Shown: piece by piece, positions 8,092-16,503 of the stretch
Position numbering within the stretch: the first letter of the stretch is position 1
Layout of the letters: every line of letters starts with the position of its first letter
The notes under the pieces: model-generated
Told to the model about the DNA's origin: nothing
The model's input: only the letters and a program-made list of their open reading frames with translations
Database searches by the model: none
Program-made: the position numbers and the translations under genes
Assembly: GCA_035395685.1 (NCBI GenBank)
Contig: DAOPBR010000003.1
Location: forward strand, 1-64,000
DNA: 64,000 nt
Source: JAKJGA01 sp029554345
Lineage (GTDB): Bacteria > Spirochaetota > UBA4802 > JAFGJZ01
Reading direction: 5' to 3'

Positions 8092-8823
8092 ATGATGTTT
8101 AGTGCTTATTTTAATCAACTTCAGAAACAGCTGTTAAAGGCATATACTAAACCTTCCAAAAAGGAAGCTGTTTCTGCTCCTGTTCCTGCAAAAGCAAAAA
8201 AGCCGGCAAAAAAAGATTATAAGCCCATTATGGATGCTGTTGCATCAATGTTTTCTCCGGAAATTTGTGTTATGTCCAAGAAAATTGCTGATCAGTCGGG
8301 TTATATTTCGGATTCGGCTGATTTTATTGCCGTTAGAAAGAAATTTTCAGCAATCGATGATATTTTTCATGATGCAGTTCCGGCAGAACTTACCGCAGCA
8401 TCATTTAATGTTATCGAGGAAGTAAATCATAAACAGCTTACTGATGTTTTGATAAAAGCTGCTCTAATAAAAAAAATAGATCATTATTCTGAGGACGCGG
8501 AAGATCCGGCGTTTATCCCGGGGTTTATTATTGCACTGCATACAACATATTCTTTGAGCGAGCTTAAAGAGGCCATCATAGATATTTATGACAAAGATTC
8601 TGTTGAGCCTATGTTTGAATTTGATATTATGATGGTTCTCGGCAAGGGTCTGATAATAAAAAATTGGCGGGAAGGTGCTAGAAGTTTTATTGCGCTCGAA
8701 ACCGGGGAAGATACTATGAAATGGTTTTTTCTTCTTCTTAACGAATATGTTGAATCGAAAACCGCAAAGGATCTTGATTTGAGATCATATGTGAAAGAAG
8801 CAGTTCATTATAACGAATATTGA
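8092..8823 (+). CDS. Conserved-looking cytoplasmic protein of unknown function
   Basis: I do not recognise this protein of about 243 residues. The start is placed at the tandem ATG (8092 or 8095) behind a GGGGG stretch; an upstream TTG is possible. The N-terminus is amphipathic and followed by a Lys/Ala/Pro-rich linker (about residues 20-45). The remainder is predicted mainly alpha-helical and acidic, without signal peptide, membrane segment or catalytic motif I can name. The codon pattern (frequent third-position T and A) matches the neighbouring genes, so the frame is probably real. It lies between tRNA-Lys and the von Willebrand lipoprotein gene. Confidence 0.6.
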   Translation: MMFSAYFNQLQKQLLKAYTKPSKKEAVSAPVPAKAKKPAKKDYKPIMDAVASMFSPEICVMSKKIADQSGYISDSADFIAVRKKFSAIDDIFHDAVPAELTAASFNVIEEVNHKQLTDVLIKAALIKKIDHYSEDAEDPAFIPGFIIALHTTYSLSELKEAIIDIYDKDSVEPMFEFDIMMVLGKGLIIKNWREGARSFIALETGEDTMKWFFLLLNEYVESKTAKDLDLRSYVKEAVHYNEY

Positions 8824-8998
8824 TCCATTCCGCATTTTTATGATTCTTTTGTGAGATAATCCCCCGAATATGCCGATTTATAAAGGGCAGAATCAGCCTT
8901 TTATGGTGTCAGGATGCGAATTAATCTTGACACTGTGACTGCGTGTATGTAAAAAAATATAATGCTTTTGCGATATTATTAATTCGGCGGGGTAACAG

Positions 8999-10138
8999 GT
9001 GAAAAACTTAAAATTATTGGCTCTCCTGTTGTTGGTTCTATCTTTTCTTCCATCCTGTTCAAAAGAGAAAAAGGATTCGGTTGATTCATCGGAAGGTTTT
9101 TCAGGTTCGGGAAAAGACATGATTGTCGTACTCGATACTTCGATGAGTATGGTAGGCCAGGGCGGACAGAACATTCTTTCACAGGTAAAGGACAGCCTGA
9201 ATTCTCAGGTGGATAAGTTGATTGAGGGAGACTCGTTTACATTTGCGACATTTGATGAGACCACAAGGCTTTATCCGACTGTTCAAATCGACAGTGCGGC
9301 TAAGACTGATGTGATAAAGAAATACATATCGATGGTTGAAGCGAAAGGTTTTTGGACCTATACCATGGATATGCTTTCAGTAATAGTAAAAAAAGCTGAA
9401 GAAATTGATTCTCAGAACGGCGACCGTCAGGTTGTAATCGTAATTTTAACTGACGCATTGGATGATCCTCCTCCTGCGCTTAAATCAAAACAGCTTAACA
9501 TTAAAGATATCGCAAAAGGCGATCCGAAGGACTGGTTTATATATTTTGTCAGTCTTGGTGAAGCGAAAGAAAATGCGAAATTATCAGGTATAACAAAGGA
9601 TGTCGCTGATAATGTTGCATCAAAAACAACAGTAATAGGCGGCAAGGACGATCCGAATGCGGCTATTTCTGAAGGACTTCAGTCGGAAATTGATCAAATT
9701 GATAACCAAAATAGTTTCGAAAGATGGAAAAAATTACTTTTTGTGCTAATTCCTATACTTCTTCTGGCTCTTTTGATATACCTAATAGTTATTATTGCTA
9801 AGAATGCGGCAAAGGTTCGCGGTACTGTTGAGTTTAAACAAGTCGGAACTTTCCGTCCTGAGATTAAGCAGGTGGATTTGGGACAGTTTAAAGTAGGAAA
9901 AGTTACTATTGGACGTAATGCCCTTGATAGTTACAGAATAATGGACTTTTCAGACAGGAAACCTTTGATTTTTATAGCCAAAAAGTTTTCAGGCGCTCTA
10001 AAAGTTATAATTGATGAAGACAACAGTACTCCTGTAGAATATGCAGGAAACAAAAAGGAAGTTTTTCTTCGTGAAGGTGATACTTTCATAGCCGGAGGCT
10101 ATCAGTTTACCTATTTCGAGAATGAACAAAAGAAGTAA
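8999..10138 (+). CDS. Von Willebrand factor A lipoprotein with a second membrane segment
   Basis: The 379-residue product has a lipoprotein signal peptide (hydrophobic core, then SFLPSCSK with Cys at about 20). A VWA domain (about residues 35-215) has the MIDAS motif DTSMS and a later LTDALDD aspartate. A hydrophobic segment of about 23 residues lies near 248-272, followed by a basic, beta-rich C-terminal domain of about 105 residues. The start is GTG with a weak G-rich site upstream. VWA MIDAS domains mediate metal-dependent protein binding. If both anchors are real, the VWA part is periplasmic and the C-terminal domain cytoplasmic. It directly precedes the filament gene but has a hairpin and separate promoter between them. 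Confidence 0.75.
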   Translation: MKNLKLLALLLLVLSFLPSCSKEKKDSVDSSEGFSGSGKDMIVVLDTSMSMVGQGGQNILSQVKDSLNSQVDKLIEGDSFTFATFDETTRLYPTVQIDSAAKTDVIKKYISMVEAKGFWTYTMDMLSVIVKKAEEIDSQNGDRQVVIVILTDALDDPPPALKSKQLNIKDIAKGDPKDWFIYFVSLGEAKENAKLSGITKDVADNVASKTTVIGGKDDPNAAISEGLQSEIDQIDNQNSFERWKKLLFVLIPILLLALLIYLIVIIAKNAAKVRGTVEFKQVGTFRPEIKQVDLGQFKVGKVTIGRNALDSYRIMDFSDRKPLIFIAKKFSGALKVIIDEDNSTPVEYAGNKKEVFLREGDTFIAGGYQFTYFENEQKK

Positions 10139-10175
10139 TTGACATAAAATAAAAGCGGATTACGATAATCCGCTT
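10139..10175 (+). promoter_or_regulatory. Promoter overlapping a 10-bp hairpin upstream of the filament gene
   Basis: TTGACA (10139-10144) is followed after 16 bp by TACGAT (10161-10166). The perfect inverted repeat AAGCGGATTA / TAATCCGCTT (10153-10162, 10166-10175) spans the -10 box and the start of the transcript. It could act as the terminator of the upstream gene, as an operator, or as a 5' stabilising hairpin. Confidence 0.5.
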
Positions 10176-10211
10176 ATTTACTTTAGCTTACCTATTTAAG
10201 GAGGAAAATAT

Positions 10212-12182
10212 ATGGCGATTTCCCAGTTTCCTAAAAGCCCTAACGCTGTCCATCCGGAACAGCCTAGTGCAGTCGGTTCCAGAAACTCGATTGTACAAGA
10301 GGGAAGAAACAAGATTTCGGAAGCGGGTTTGATTCTTGAAGAAACAACCCAGAAAGTGCTTAATGAAGTTGAGCAGAAGCTTCCTGAAGAAGTTTTAGCA
10401 AGACTGGATGTAATGGGCGGATTGAAAGAAAAGCTCTATAATTACATCAACCAGACCTATGTTAACATGTTCAACCGTTACACTGTAACGATGGAAGACG
10501 AATTTATTAAAAAAGTTCGTGATTTCGTGGACAAAGAAGAAGCAAAAGGTCTTGCTCGCTACACTCCAAGAGAGCTTGTAGAGCTTCTTGATAAGATCGG
10601 CGGCGGTGACAAGTTTAATACCGGCGAAATTGAAAAATCAATGGTAAACATGTTCGGTCACTTACAGGGTCATATCCAGAGAGGTATGAATGATCTTGAA
10701 AACGAAACAAATGCAATTCTTCGTCAGAAAACTGATGTCGGTGCGTTTATCCGCGGTGAGAATGCATATGCAATTCTTAAGTGCGTATTCAAAGACAATG
10801 AATTCCGTCCAAAATATGTTTATGACGTAAAACTTTCCATAAACATTCTCGACAGTGAACTTATAAGCCCAATTTATCATTATCAGGTTACAGTAGAATC
10901 TCTTCTTAAAGACGCGATCCAGAAGCATATTCAGGAACTAATCGACCGTCAGATTGAGGAGCTCAAAGAAGAACTTGTTGATCAGGGTGCTAAGGAACTT
11001 TCGGGTTCTGAAGTTATGTTTGAAAAAATCAAAAAAGTTGAAAACTTTACTGATGATATCAAAGATGACGAAAAATCCAAGAGATACACTATTCTTGCGA
11101 AGAAATTCCTTGATAAGATCGAAGGTCTTCGTGCGCAGATCGACCTTGAGGATTATGATCCTCTCAATATCCGTGAAAACATTAAGCATATCATTGATGA
11201 AGAAAATATCCGTAACAGAGGTTATAATACAGCTGTTAACGCGATTACTTCGATTCTTGATACGTCTAAGCTCGGGTATCAGGTTTGCGATAACATGAAG
11301 AATGCCCGCGTGTGTCTCATCAGAGAATATGAAGAAATCGACAAACAGGTTCTTCCTGATGAAAGATATGACATCAAACTTGCATTCTACGATCAGAATC
11401 AGCTCAGAGAGATGGTTCGCGAGTATGACAGACAGATGGATGCTTTCACTAGAGAGATTCATATGCTTGCCGACGTTACTGAAGCTCATTATCAGTCAAG
11501 TAAGAGATTCCGTTCTCTTAAAGACTTTGATGATCTTTCAAAACGTCTCATGAGCAGAGATTGGCTCAGAAAGAAAGAAGCTGAAAAACTTGATGGAGCA
11601 TATGTTGCTACTGAAGATATCGGTGATTTCTACAACGAAAACTCTTTTGTTGAAAAGAACAACAGAACTTATGAAGACAGAATTAAGTATCTTAAGAATA
11701 AAATTAAGAGAAATAAAGATCTTCTTCAGAAGATGCATGGATATCAGAATCCAATTGAAAGAGTTGTTCTTGATGAAAGAATCAATTTCGTTTCAAAACG
11801 TTTCCATGAATTCACATATCAGGTAAATCCGCATCACATTCAGCCGGGTCTGATTCTTGACATGAACGTAACTACCATTAAACGTAAGCTTTTTATGCTT
11901 AAAGGTATGGCGAACATGCTTAATGAATTCCTTTATGGAGTTTCAAGAGGATTCCAGGATGCTGCATTTGCTCAGTTTAAGAGAAGAAGATCTACTGTCA
12001 GATCTGACATCGATCAGTCATTCTCTCTTCCTGATAACAAAGACAATATTTTCGAAATGGCTTATAAACAGCAGGCTGCGGATGCAAGCGCTGGTGCTGA
12101 CATAGACATCAAGGGTATTGTTGATATGACTCCGGGAGCGAAAGCTGCCAAAAAGAAAAGCTCTGGTTTGAAAGAACTATAA
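10212..12182 (+). CDS. cfpA: Cytoplasmic filament protein CfpA-like coiled-coil protein
   Basis: This 656-residue, highly charged, mostly alpha-helical protein has no signal peptide or membrane segment. The N-terminal region (HPEQPSAVGSRNSIVQEGR, then EEVLARLDVMGGLKEKLYNY) and the overall length match my memory of CfpA, the subunit of the cytoplasmic ribbons that run beneath the flagella in Treponema. Long coiled-coil stretches lie at about residues 230-330 and 450-560. A strong AAGGAGG site, its own promoter and terminator, and strikingly uniform codon choice (GAA, CTT, AAG, ATC) suggest very high expression. The family call rests on recall, not a search. The alternative is another structural coiled-coil protein. 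Confidence 0.65.
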   Translation: MAISQFPKSPNAVHPEQPSAVGSRNSIVQEGRNKISEAGLILEETTQKVLNEVEQKLPEEVLARLDVMGGLKEKLYNYINQTYVNMFNRYTVTMEDEFIKKVRDFVDKEEAKGLARYTPRELVELLDKIGGGDKFNTGEIEKSMVNMFGHLQGHIQRGMNDLENETNAILRQKTDVGAFIRGENAYAILKCVFKDNEFRPKYVYDVKLSINILDSELISPIYHYQVTVESLLKDAIQKHIQELIDRQIEELKEELVDQGAKELSGSEVMFEKIKKVENFTDDIKDDEKSKRYTILAKKFLDKIEGLRAQIDLEDYDPLNIRENIKHIIDEENIRNRGYNTAVNAITSILDTSKLGYQVCDNMKNARVCLIREYEEIDKQVLPDERYDIKLAFYDQNQLREMVREYDRQMDAFTREIHMLADVTEAHYQSSKRFRSLKDFDDLSKRLMSRDWLRKKEAEKLDGAYVATEDIGDFYNENSFVEKNNRTYEDRIKYLKNKIKRNKDLLQKMHGYQNPIERVVLDERINFVSKRFHEFTYQVNPHHIQPGLILDMNVTTIKRKLFMLKGMANMLNEFLYGVSRGFQDAAFAQFKRRRSTVRSDIDQSFSLPDNKDNIFEMAYKQQAADASAGADIDIKGIVDMTPGAKAAKKKSSGLKEL

Positions 12183-12190
12183 GTTTAATA

Positions 12191-12223
12191 AAAAAAAGAC
12201 CGGCTCAATGCCGGTCTTTTTTT
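12191..12223. terminator. Bidirectional intrinsic terminator
   Basis: A perfect stem made from AAAAAAAGACCGGC and its complement encloses TCAAT, with A and T tracts on both sides. It ends cfpA on the plus strand and also the convergent trpR-like gene, whose stop codon it overlaps. Confidence 0.92.
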
Positions 12224-12497
12224 ATGTCTTCTGCTTGTTGTTTTGATCGAATATTTTTTTTACTACACCTTTATCGTCTTTTAATATTTTTGCGCCTCTT
12301 GTAATTTTGCAAAGACTTACGCCGAGTTTCGCAGCTATTTCTCGTTGGCTGAGGCCTTCGCTTAGCATGCATAAAAGATTCCATCTTAAAGTCAGGTCGC
12401 TTATTTCGGATTTAGTAAGAAGCTCATTCATGAGTTTAATCATTTCGTTGCGGTTCGAAACTGAACAGAAGATGTCGTAAATATCTTGTTTCTGCAT
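12222..12497 (-). CDS. TrpR/YerC-family helix-turn-helix regulator
   Basis: The protein is 91 residues long. The core LSEGLSQREIAAKLGVSLCK then ITRGAKILK aligns by eye with the TrpR helix-turn-helix (E. coli version MSQRELKNELGAG then ITRGS), including the Arg-Gly that contacts tryptophan and phosphate in TrpR. The upstream arginine in DLTLRWNLL corresponds to the other tryptophan-contacting region. AAGGGA precedes the ATG. No trp gene is adjacent. It is divergent from the phytoene-synthase-like gene with 139 bp between starts. Whether it senses tryptophan or is a YerC-like protein of unknown ligand cannot be decided here. Confidence 0.8.
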   Translation of the reverse strand: MQKQDIYDIFCSVSNRNEMIKLMNELLTKSEISDLTLRWNLLCMLSEGLSQREIAAKLGVSLCKITRGAKILKDDKGVVKKIFDQNNKQKT

Positions 12498-12600
12498 TTT
12501 TTTATCCCTTAAAATAATTATCTGAAGTCATCCGGCATAAAAGTCAAGCATAAGCATTTCTACTAAGAATTATAAATATAGTAAAAAAATTAAAAACTTT

Positions 12601-12627
12601 TTGACATAAGCTTCATATAATTATTTT
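12601..12627 (+). promoter_or_regulatory. Putative promoter of the terpenoid gene pair
   Basis: TTGACA (12601-12606) is followed after 15 bp by TATTTT (12622-12627). The synthase ATG is only 9 nt further on, with no Shine-Dalgarno sequence between, so a very short or absent leader is possible. The spacing is shorter than ideal. Confidence 0.4.
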
Positions 12628-12636
12628 TCGAAATGT

Positions 12637-13473
12637 ATGTCTGATAACGTTAAAATATTTAGAAAAGGGAGCAAGACGTATTTTACGGCAAGCTTGTTTT
12701 TTCCTTCAGAAGTGCGTCGTGATGTATTTTCTTTATACGCATTTGTCCGTACTGCTGATGATTTCGTCGATTCTGTTCCACAAAGAAAAAATGAATTTTA
12801 TGAGTTTAAAAAATTATACCTTGAATCACTGAAAAAAGGCAAGAAATCCGGCAATGATATCATTGATAATTTTATTGATCTCTTCTATAGAAAAAAATTT
12901 AAAGCAGAGTGGGTTTCAGCGTTTTTGGAATCGATGGAGCTTGATTTAACAAAAAAAAGGTATAAATCAATTGATGAAACTCTTCATTATATTTTTGGTT
13001 CAGCTGAGGTGATTGGTCTTTTTATGGCAAGAATTCTTGATTTGCCGAAAAAAGCCGATAAGCATGCTCAAATGCTCGGAAGAGCAATGCAGATGATTAA
13101 TTTTATAAGAGATATTGCTGAAGATAATTCTTTCGGAAGATCATATCTGCCTTTAAATGGAAAAATGAAATCTCTTGATTATTCATTTTCTTTTTCTAAT
13201 AAAGATATGTTTGATGCATTTATTCGCAGGAATTCTCTTCTTTATAAGAAATGGCAGAAATCGGCAGAAGAAGGTTATCAATATATTCCCAAACGCTATC
13301 TTGTTCCGATAAAAACCGCCGCAGACATGTATCTCTGGACGGCATCGCAAATTGAAAAAAATCCGATGATAGTTTATGAAAAAAAAGTTAAGCCGTCGCG
13401 TTTTAGAATATTGAAGACGCTGATCGCCAATGAGGTAAAATGTTTTCGTACATTAACGAAAGAAAAGCTTTAA
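12637..13473 (+). CDS. Phytoene/squalene synthase family protein
   Basis: This is a head-to-head prenyl synthase of 278 residues. The first aspartate-rich motif is in YAFVRTADDFVD near residue 40, and the second is NFIRDIAEDNSFGRSYLPL near 160, both needed to bind the two diphosphates through magnesium. It would join two GGPP (phytoene) or two FPP (squalene or presqualene) molecules. The next gene encodes a prenyl diphosphate synthase and overlaps this one by 34 bp, so substrate and product enzymes are co-expressed. No desaturase or cyclase is in the window, so the end product (carotenoid or hopanoid-type) is undetermined. Confidence 0.87.
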   Translation: MSDNVKIFRKGSKTYFTASLFFPSEVRRDVFSLYAFVRTADDFVDSVPQRKNEFYEFKKLYLESLKKGKKSGNDIIDNFIDLFYRKKFKAEWVSAFLESMELDLTKKRYKSIDETLHYIFGSAEVIGLFMARILDLPKKADKHAQMLGRAMQMINFIRDIAEDNSFGRSYLPLNGKMKSLDYSFSFSNKDMFDAFIRRNSLLYKKWQKSAEEGYQYIPKRYLVPIKTAADMYLWTASQIEKNPMIVYEKKVKPSRFRILKTLIANEVKCFRTLTKEKL

Positions 13474-14495
13474 TTTCGGAATTTATTGAGGATTATTTAC
13501 TCAAAAAATCTAACGAATTCTCTGCGGTCAATACGTGGGGCAAAGATGTTTCTGAACGCGTAAATTATTTTACTAAAGACGGAAAAATGATACGGGGTGC
13601 GCTTATTCTTTTTTCCCATGATATGTGCGGAAATCGTAATCAGCGGTATGCACTTCGTTCTGCTGCTGCAATAGAACTATTACAGTCATATCTGCTGATT
13701 CATGATGATATTATGGACAGGGATAAATTCAGAAGAGGTAATCCTTCCATTTTTCATCAATATTCTCTGATGATTCCGGATATGCCGGCTGATCAGGCTG
13801 AACATTTTGGCGCATCGATGGGAATTTGCGCGGGCGATGTTGCGATTTTTCTTGCATTAGGTCTTTTGCTTGATGACGCATCTGATAATGCCGTTAAAAA
13901 TTCCGTTATGGAATTATTTTTCCGTGAAATGACACTTGTCGGATTTGGGCAGATGCAGGATATTTATTTCGGAATTTCTCGTAAGATCCCTGAGACAAAA
14001 GATGTTATGGATCTTTATACCTATAAAACTTCACGATATACTTTTTCACTTCCTTTGAAGGTTGGTGCCCTTATTTCGGGTGACACTGTCAATGCTGATA
14101 TTCTTTTCAATATCGGGATTAAGCTTGGAATAATTTTTCAAATCAGGGATGATGAACTTGGTCTTTTCGGCGAATCTGATAAAATAGGAAAAGTTGCCGG
14201 TTCTGATGTCCGTGAAGGTAAAATGACAATATTTATGACAGAACTCCTGCCGTCATTGCAGTCTGATGAAAAAGAAAAGATATATTCGTTTTTCGGGAAG
14301 GAGACCGCGAAGGTTGATGACATTGTTTATCTAAGAAATATTATTGAGAATAAAGGCATTCGCAGTAAAGTTGAAGTGATCAAGAAAAAACTTTCAGATG
14401 AATGTTCGGATATGATTAAATCCATTAATGTTGCTGAAAATTATAAAGATATGATTTATAAACTTCTGGAATATAATCTAACAAGAGATAAATGA
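13440..14495 (+). CDS. Polyprenyl (geranylgeranyl/farnesyl-type) diphosphate synthase
   Basis: The 351-residue trans-prenyltransferase has a first aspartate-rich motif HDDIMDRDKFRRGNPSIFH near residue 85 and a second in FQIRDDELGLFG near 235. Residues upstream of the first motif are aromatic-poor (SYLLIHDD), which suits a chain longer than C10, but exact chain length cannot be read reliably. The ATG lies inside the upstream synthase gene behind GAGG, consistent with translational coupling. It would supply GGPP or FPP to the overlapping phytoene/squalene synthase. A strong terminator follows. Confidence 0.87.
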   Translation: MFSYINERKALISEFIEDYLLKKSNEFSAVNTWGKDVSERVNYFTKDGKMIRGALILFSHDMCGNRNQRYALRSAAAIELLQSYLLIHDDIMDRDKFRRGNPSIFHQYSLMIPDMPADQAEHFGASMGICAGDVAIFLALGLLLDDASDNAVKNSVMELFFREMTLVGFGQMQDIYFGISRKIPETKDVMDLYTYKTSRYTFSLPLKVGALISGDTVNADILFNIGIKLGIIFQIRDDELGLFGESDKIGKVAGSDVREGKMTIFMTELLPSLQSDEKEKIYSFFGKETAKVDDIVYLRNIIENKGIRSKVEVIKKKLSDECSDMIKSINVAENYKDMIYKLLEYNLTRDK

Positions 14496-14573
14496 TTTTT
14501 TTGTAACAATTTGCTTTTAATTTGTCTAATCTGAGAGAGATAGCCGATATATTGCTTTTCTCCTTTTCTTTTA

Positions 14574-14611
14574 TCCCCCGTGTGTTTCATTCCGCACGGG
14601 GGAATATTTTT
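14574..14611 (+). terminator. Intrinsic terminator after the prenyl synthase gene
   Basis: TCCCCCGTG (14574-14582) pairs with CACGGGGGA (14595-14603) and is followed by ATATTTTTC. It separates the terpenoid pair from hisF, although an attenuator role in the hisF leader cannot be excluded. Confidence 0.8.
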
Positions 14612-14656
14612 CTTGCCCAATTAATACTCAGCTTTATCAATGTCGAAGAGGTTCAT

Positions 14657-15415
14657 ATGCTTGCAAAGAGAATCATTCCGTGTCTTGACGTCAAGGACGG
14701 TCGAGTCGTAAAAGGGGTAAATTTTTTAAATCTTTCTGATGCAGGTGATCCTGTAGAAAATGGTTATTTCTACGATAGAGAAGGTGCGGACGAACTTGTT
14801 TTTCTTGATATAACAGCATCTTCGGATAATCGAAACATCATATTGAATATGGTCAAGCAGGTTGCTGAAACAGTTCACATTCCTTTCTGTGTTGGTGGCG
14901 GAATACGCAGTGCGGATGACGTGAGACTAATTCTTGAAAACGGAGCGGATAAAGCTTCGATGAATAGCGCAGCCGTGAAAAATCCTTCGATAATTTCGGA
15001 TTCAGCTAAACTGTTCGGAGCTCAGTGTATTGTTGTTGCTATTGATGCTAAAAAAAATGATCGAGACGGATGGACTGTTTTTCTCAATGGGGGAAGGGTT
15101 CCGACCGAGCTTGATGCTGTTGATTGGGCTAAAAAGGCCGAAGATCTCGGAGCCGGTGAAATTCTTTTAACGAGTATGGACAGAGACGGAACAAAAATCG
15201 GATATGATCTGGATCTTACGAGAGCAGTATCAGAAGCGGTTAATATTCCGGTAATTGCTTCCGGCGGAGTCGGTAATATGGAAGATTTATATAATGGATT
15301 TGCAGAGGGGAAGGCAGATGCCGTGTTAGCCGCTTCAATATTTCATTACAGGGAATATTCTATTAAACAGGTTAAGGAATATCTTGCAGAACGCGGAATT
15401 CCTGTAAGGTTGTAA
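14657..15415 (+). CDS. hisF: Imidazole glycerol phosphate synthase cyclase subunit
   Basis: HisF, a TIM-barrel cyclase, uses ammonia from HisH to convert PRFAR to imidazole glycerol phosphate and AICAR in histidine synthesis. From the ATG at 14657 the protein has 252 residues, the family norm, and starts MLAKRIIPCLDVKDGRVVKG with the catalytic aspartate of strand 1 (CLDVKDG). The strand-5 stretch VVAIDAK carries the second catalytic aspartate, and ASGGVGN binds phosphate. An upstream TTG reading adds about 45 unlikely residues, so GAAGAGG and this ATG decide the start. It is an orphan: hisH, hisA and hisI are not nearby. Confidence 0.93.
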   Translation: MLAKRIIPCLDVKDGRVVKGVNFLNLSDAGDPVENGYFYDREGADELVFLDITASSDNRNIILNMVKQVAETVHIPFCVGGGIRSADDVRLILENGADKASMNSAAVKNPSIISDSAKLFGAQCIVVAIDAKKNDRDGWTVFLNGGRVPTELDAVDWAKKAEDLGAGEILLTSMDRDGTKIGYDLDLTRAVSEAVNIPVIASGGVGNMEDLYNGFAEGKADAVLAASIFHYREYSIKQVKEYLAERGIPVRL

Positions 15416-15431
15416 AAGCATTTTTCAGTTT

Positions 15432-16502
15432 TTATAGTACAATAAAAACTATAACGGCAATAAGGGCTAAAAGAACTGCAACCAAACTTATTATAGCAGG
15501 TAGACCTATTGCCTTGCCTTCACTCTTTTCTGTCTTTTCTCCAAGCGCAGCCGCATATACCGGATCAAGGGCTACCTTGATGTTTGTTTCTTCCTCTATT
15601 ACGGCGGTATAAACGCCTTTCGCGATCAGTGCGAAAATTTTATAACCAACACCGTCAATGAATTTTATTGTTGTTATTCTTGCAGGAAGCGGCATTATTT
15701 TCTTTTTTTCAGTATCATAGGCTTTAAACGCCTGGGCGATCTGTATTGTCTGATTGTTTTCTTCAAGAAGGGTTATCATTACCTTATCGCCTTGAACGAT
15801 TGACGATATGTGTTTGCCTTTGATCGGAGACAGATTGAGAGCTCCCTTAATTATAAGTTTAACTCCGTCTTTGCCAATCTGAGGTTCGTCCAGAGGGGTT
15901 TCCTGGCTGACTTTCTCAGAAATTTTATTTTCCTGAGCGGCAGCCTTTGAGTCCATTTTTCGCGAAGATTGAGAATCCAGTTCAATATCAAGAGAAGATG
16001 TCTCTTGAAACAGAAGCTTTAATTCGACACGTTTGAATCCGGTGGACTCGGTAAGAATTTTTTGAACTATATGCTGAGCCTGCACTTCATCGTTACGTTC
16101 AAGCAGTCTTCCGAGTTCAACACATAATGAGCCGGTAAAGCTGCGTTCAACTTTATCCTTTATATCGGATGATGCGCGTGCATTTTCGCTTTTCTGACGG
16201 GCTGTGAGCATATCTTTTTCAAAAGTCCGCCAATCCTGATGATTGTTTAAGCTATTAATTGTATAATCCGGGGATATTACAAAAAGAGAGTCTATTATCC
16301 TGTTGTATGTCTTGTTGAAAAAAATAAGAAAAACGCCGTATAATGACGATGATGAAAATACACCCTTCATTGCCACGGCATCTTTATAAGATCCGGCTGC
16401 CATCTGTTTGGCTTTTACCATGTCATTTCCGACATAATAAAGTGCTATATCTATCCTTTTAACCTGATCGGCTAAATTTGCTTTATCTTCTTTTTCGGAC
16501 AT
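15432..16502 (-). CDS. Tail-anchored protein of unknown function
   Basis: I do not recognise this 356-residue protein. It has no signal peptide. The first 180 residues are charged and helical (DQVKRIDIALYYVGNDMVKA onward), with a polar, low-complexity linker at about 170-205. A beta-rich domain (about 205-320) contains LIIKGALNLSPIKGKHISSI. The last 25 residues are a single hydrophobic segment (IGLPAIISLVAVLLALIAVI) reaching the C-terminus, so the bulk should be cytoplasmic with a C-terminal anchor. It starts 1 bp after the receiver-protein gene, so the two form an operon and may work in one signalling unit. Confidence 0.65.
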   Translation of the reverse strand: MSEKEDKANLADQVKRIDIALYYVGNDMVKAKQMAAGSYKDAVAMKGVFSSSSLYGVFLIFFNKTYNRIIDSLFVISPDYTINSLNNHQDWRTFEKDMLTARQKSENARASSDIKDKVERSFTGSLCVELGRLLERNDEVQAQHIVQKILTESTGFKRVELKLLFQETSSLDIELDSQSSRKMDSKAAAQENKISEKVSQETPLDEPQIGKDGVKLIIKGALNLSPIKGKHISSIVQGDKVMITLLEENNQTIQIAQAFKAYDTEKKKIMPLPARITTIKFIDGVGYKIFALIAKGVYTAVIEEETNIKVALDPVYAAALGEKTEKSEGKAIGLPAIISLVAVLLALIAVIVFIVL

Positions 16503-16503
16503 A

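Noticed and set aside
10938..11489. 183-codon minus-strand open frame inside cfpA, with 10954-11298 as another shadow
   Set aside because: Strong codon bias of cfpA removes stops from other frames; the products look like random Phe/Ile/Asn-rich sequence.
14522..14656. N-terminal extension of hisF from a TTG
   Set aside because: The extension would be translated through the terminator hairpin and does not exist in HisF; ATG 14657 has a good ribosome-binding site.
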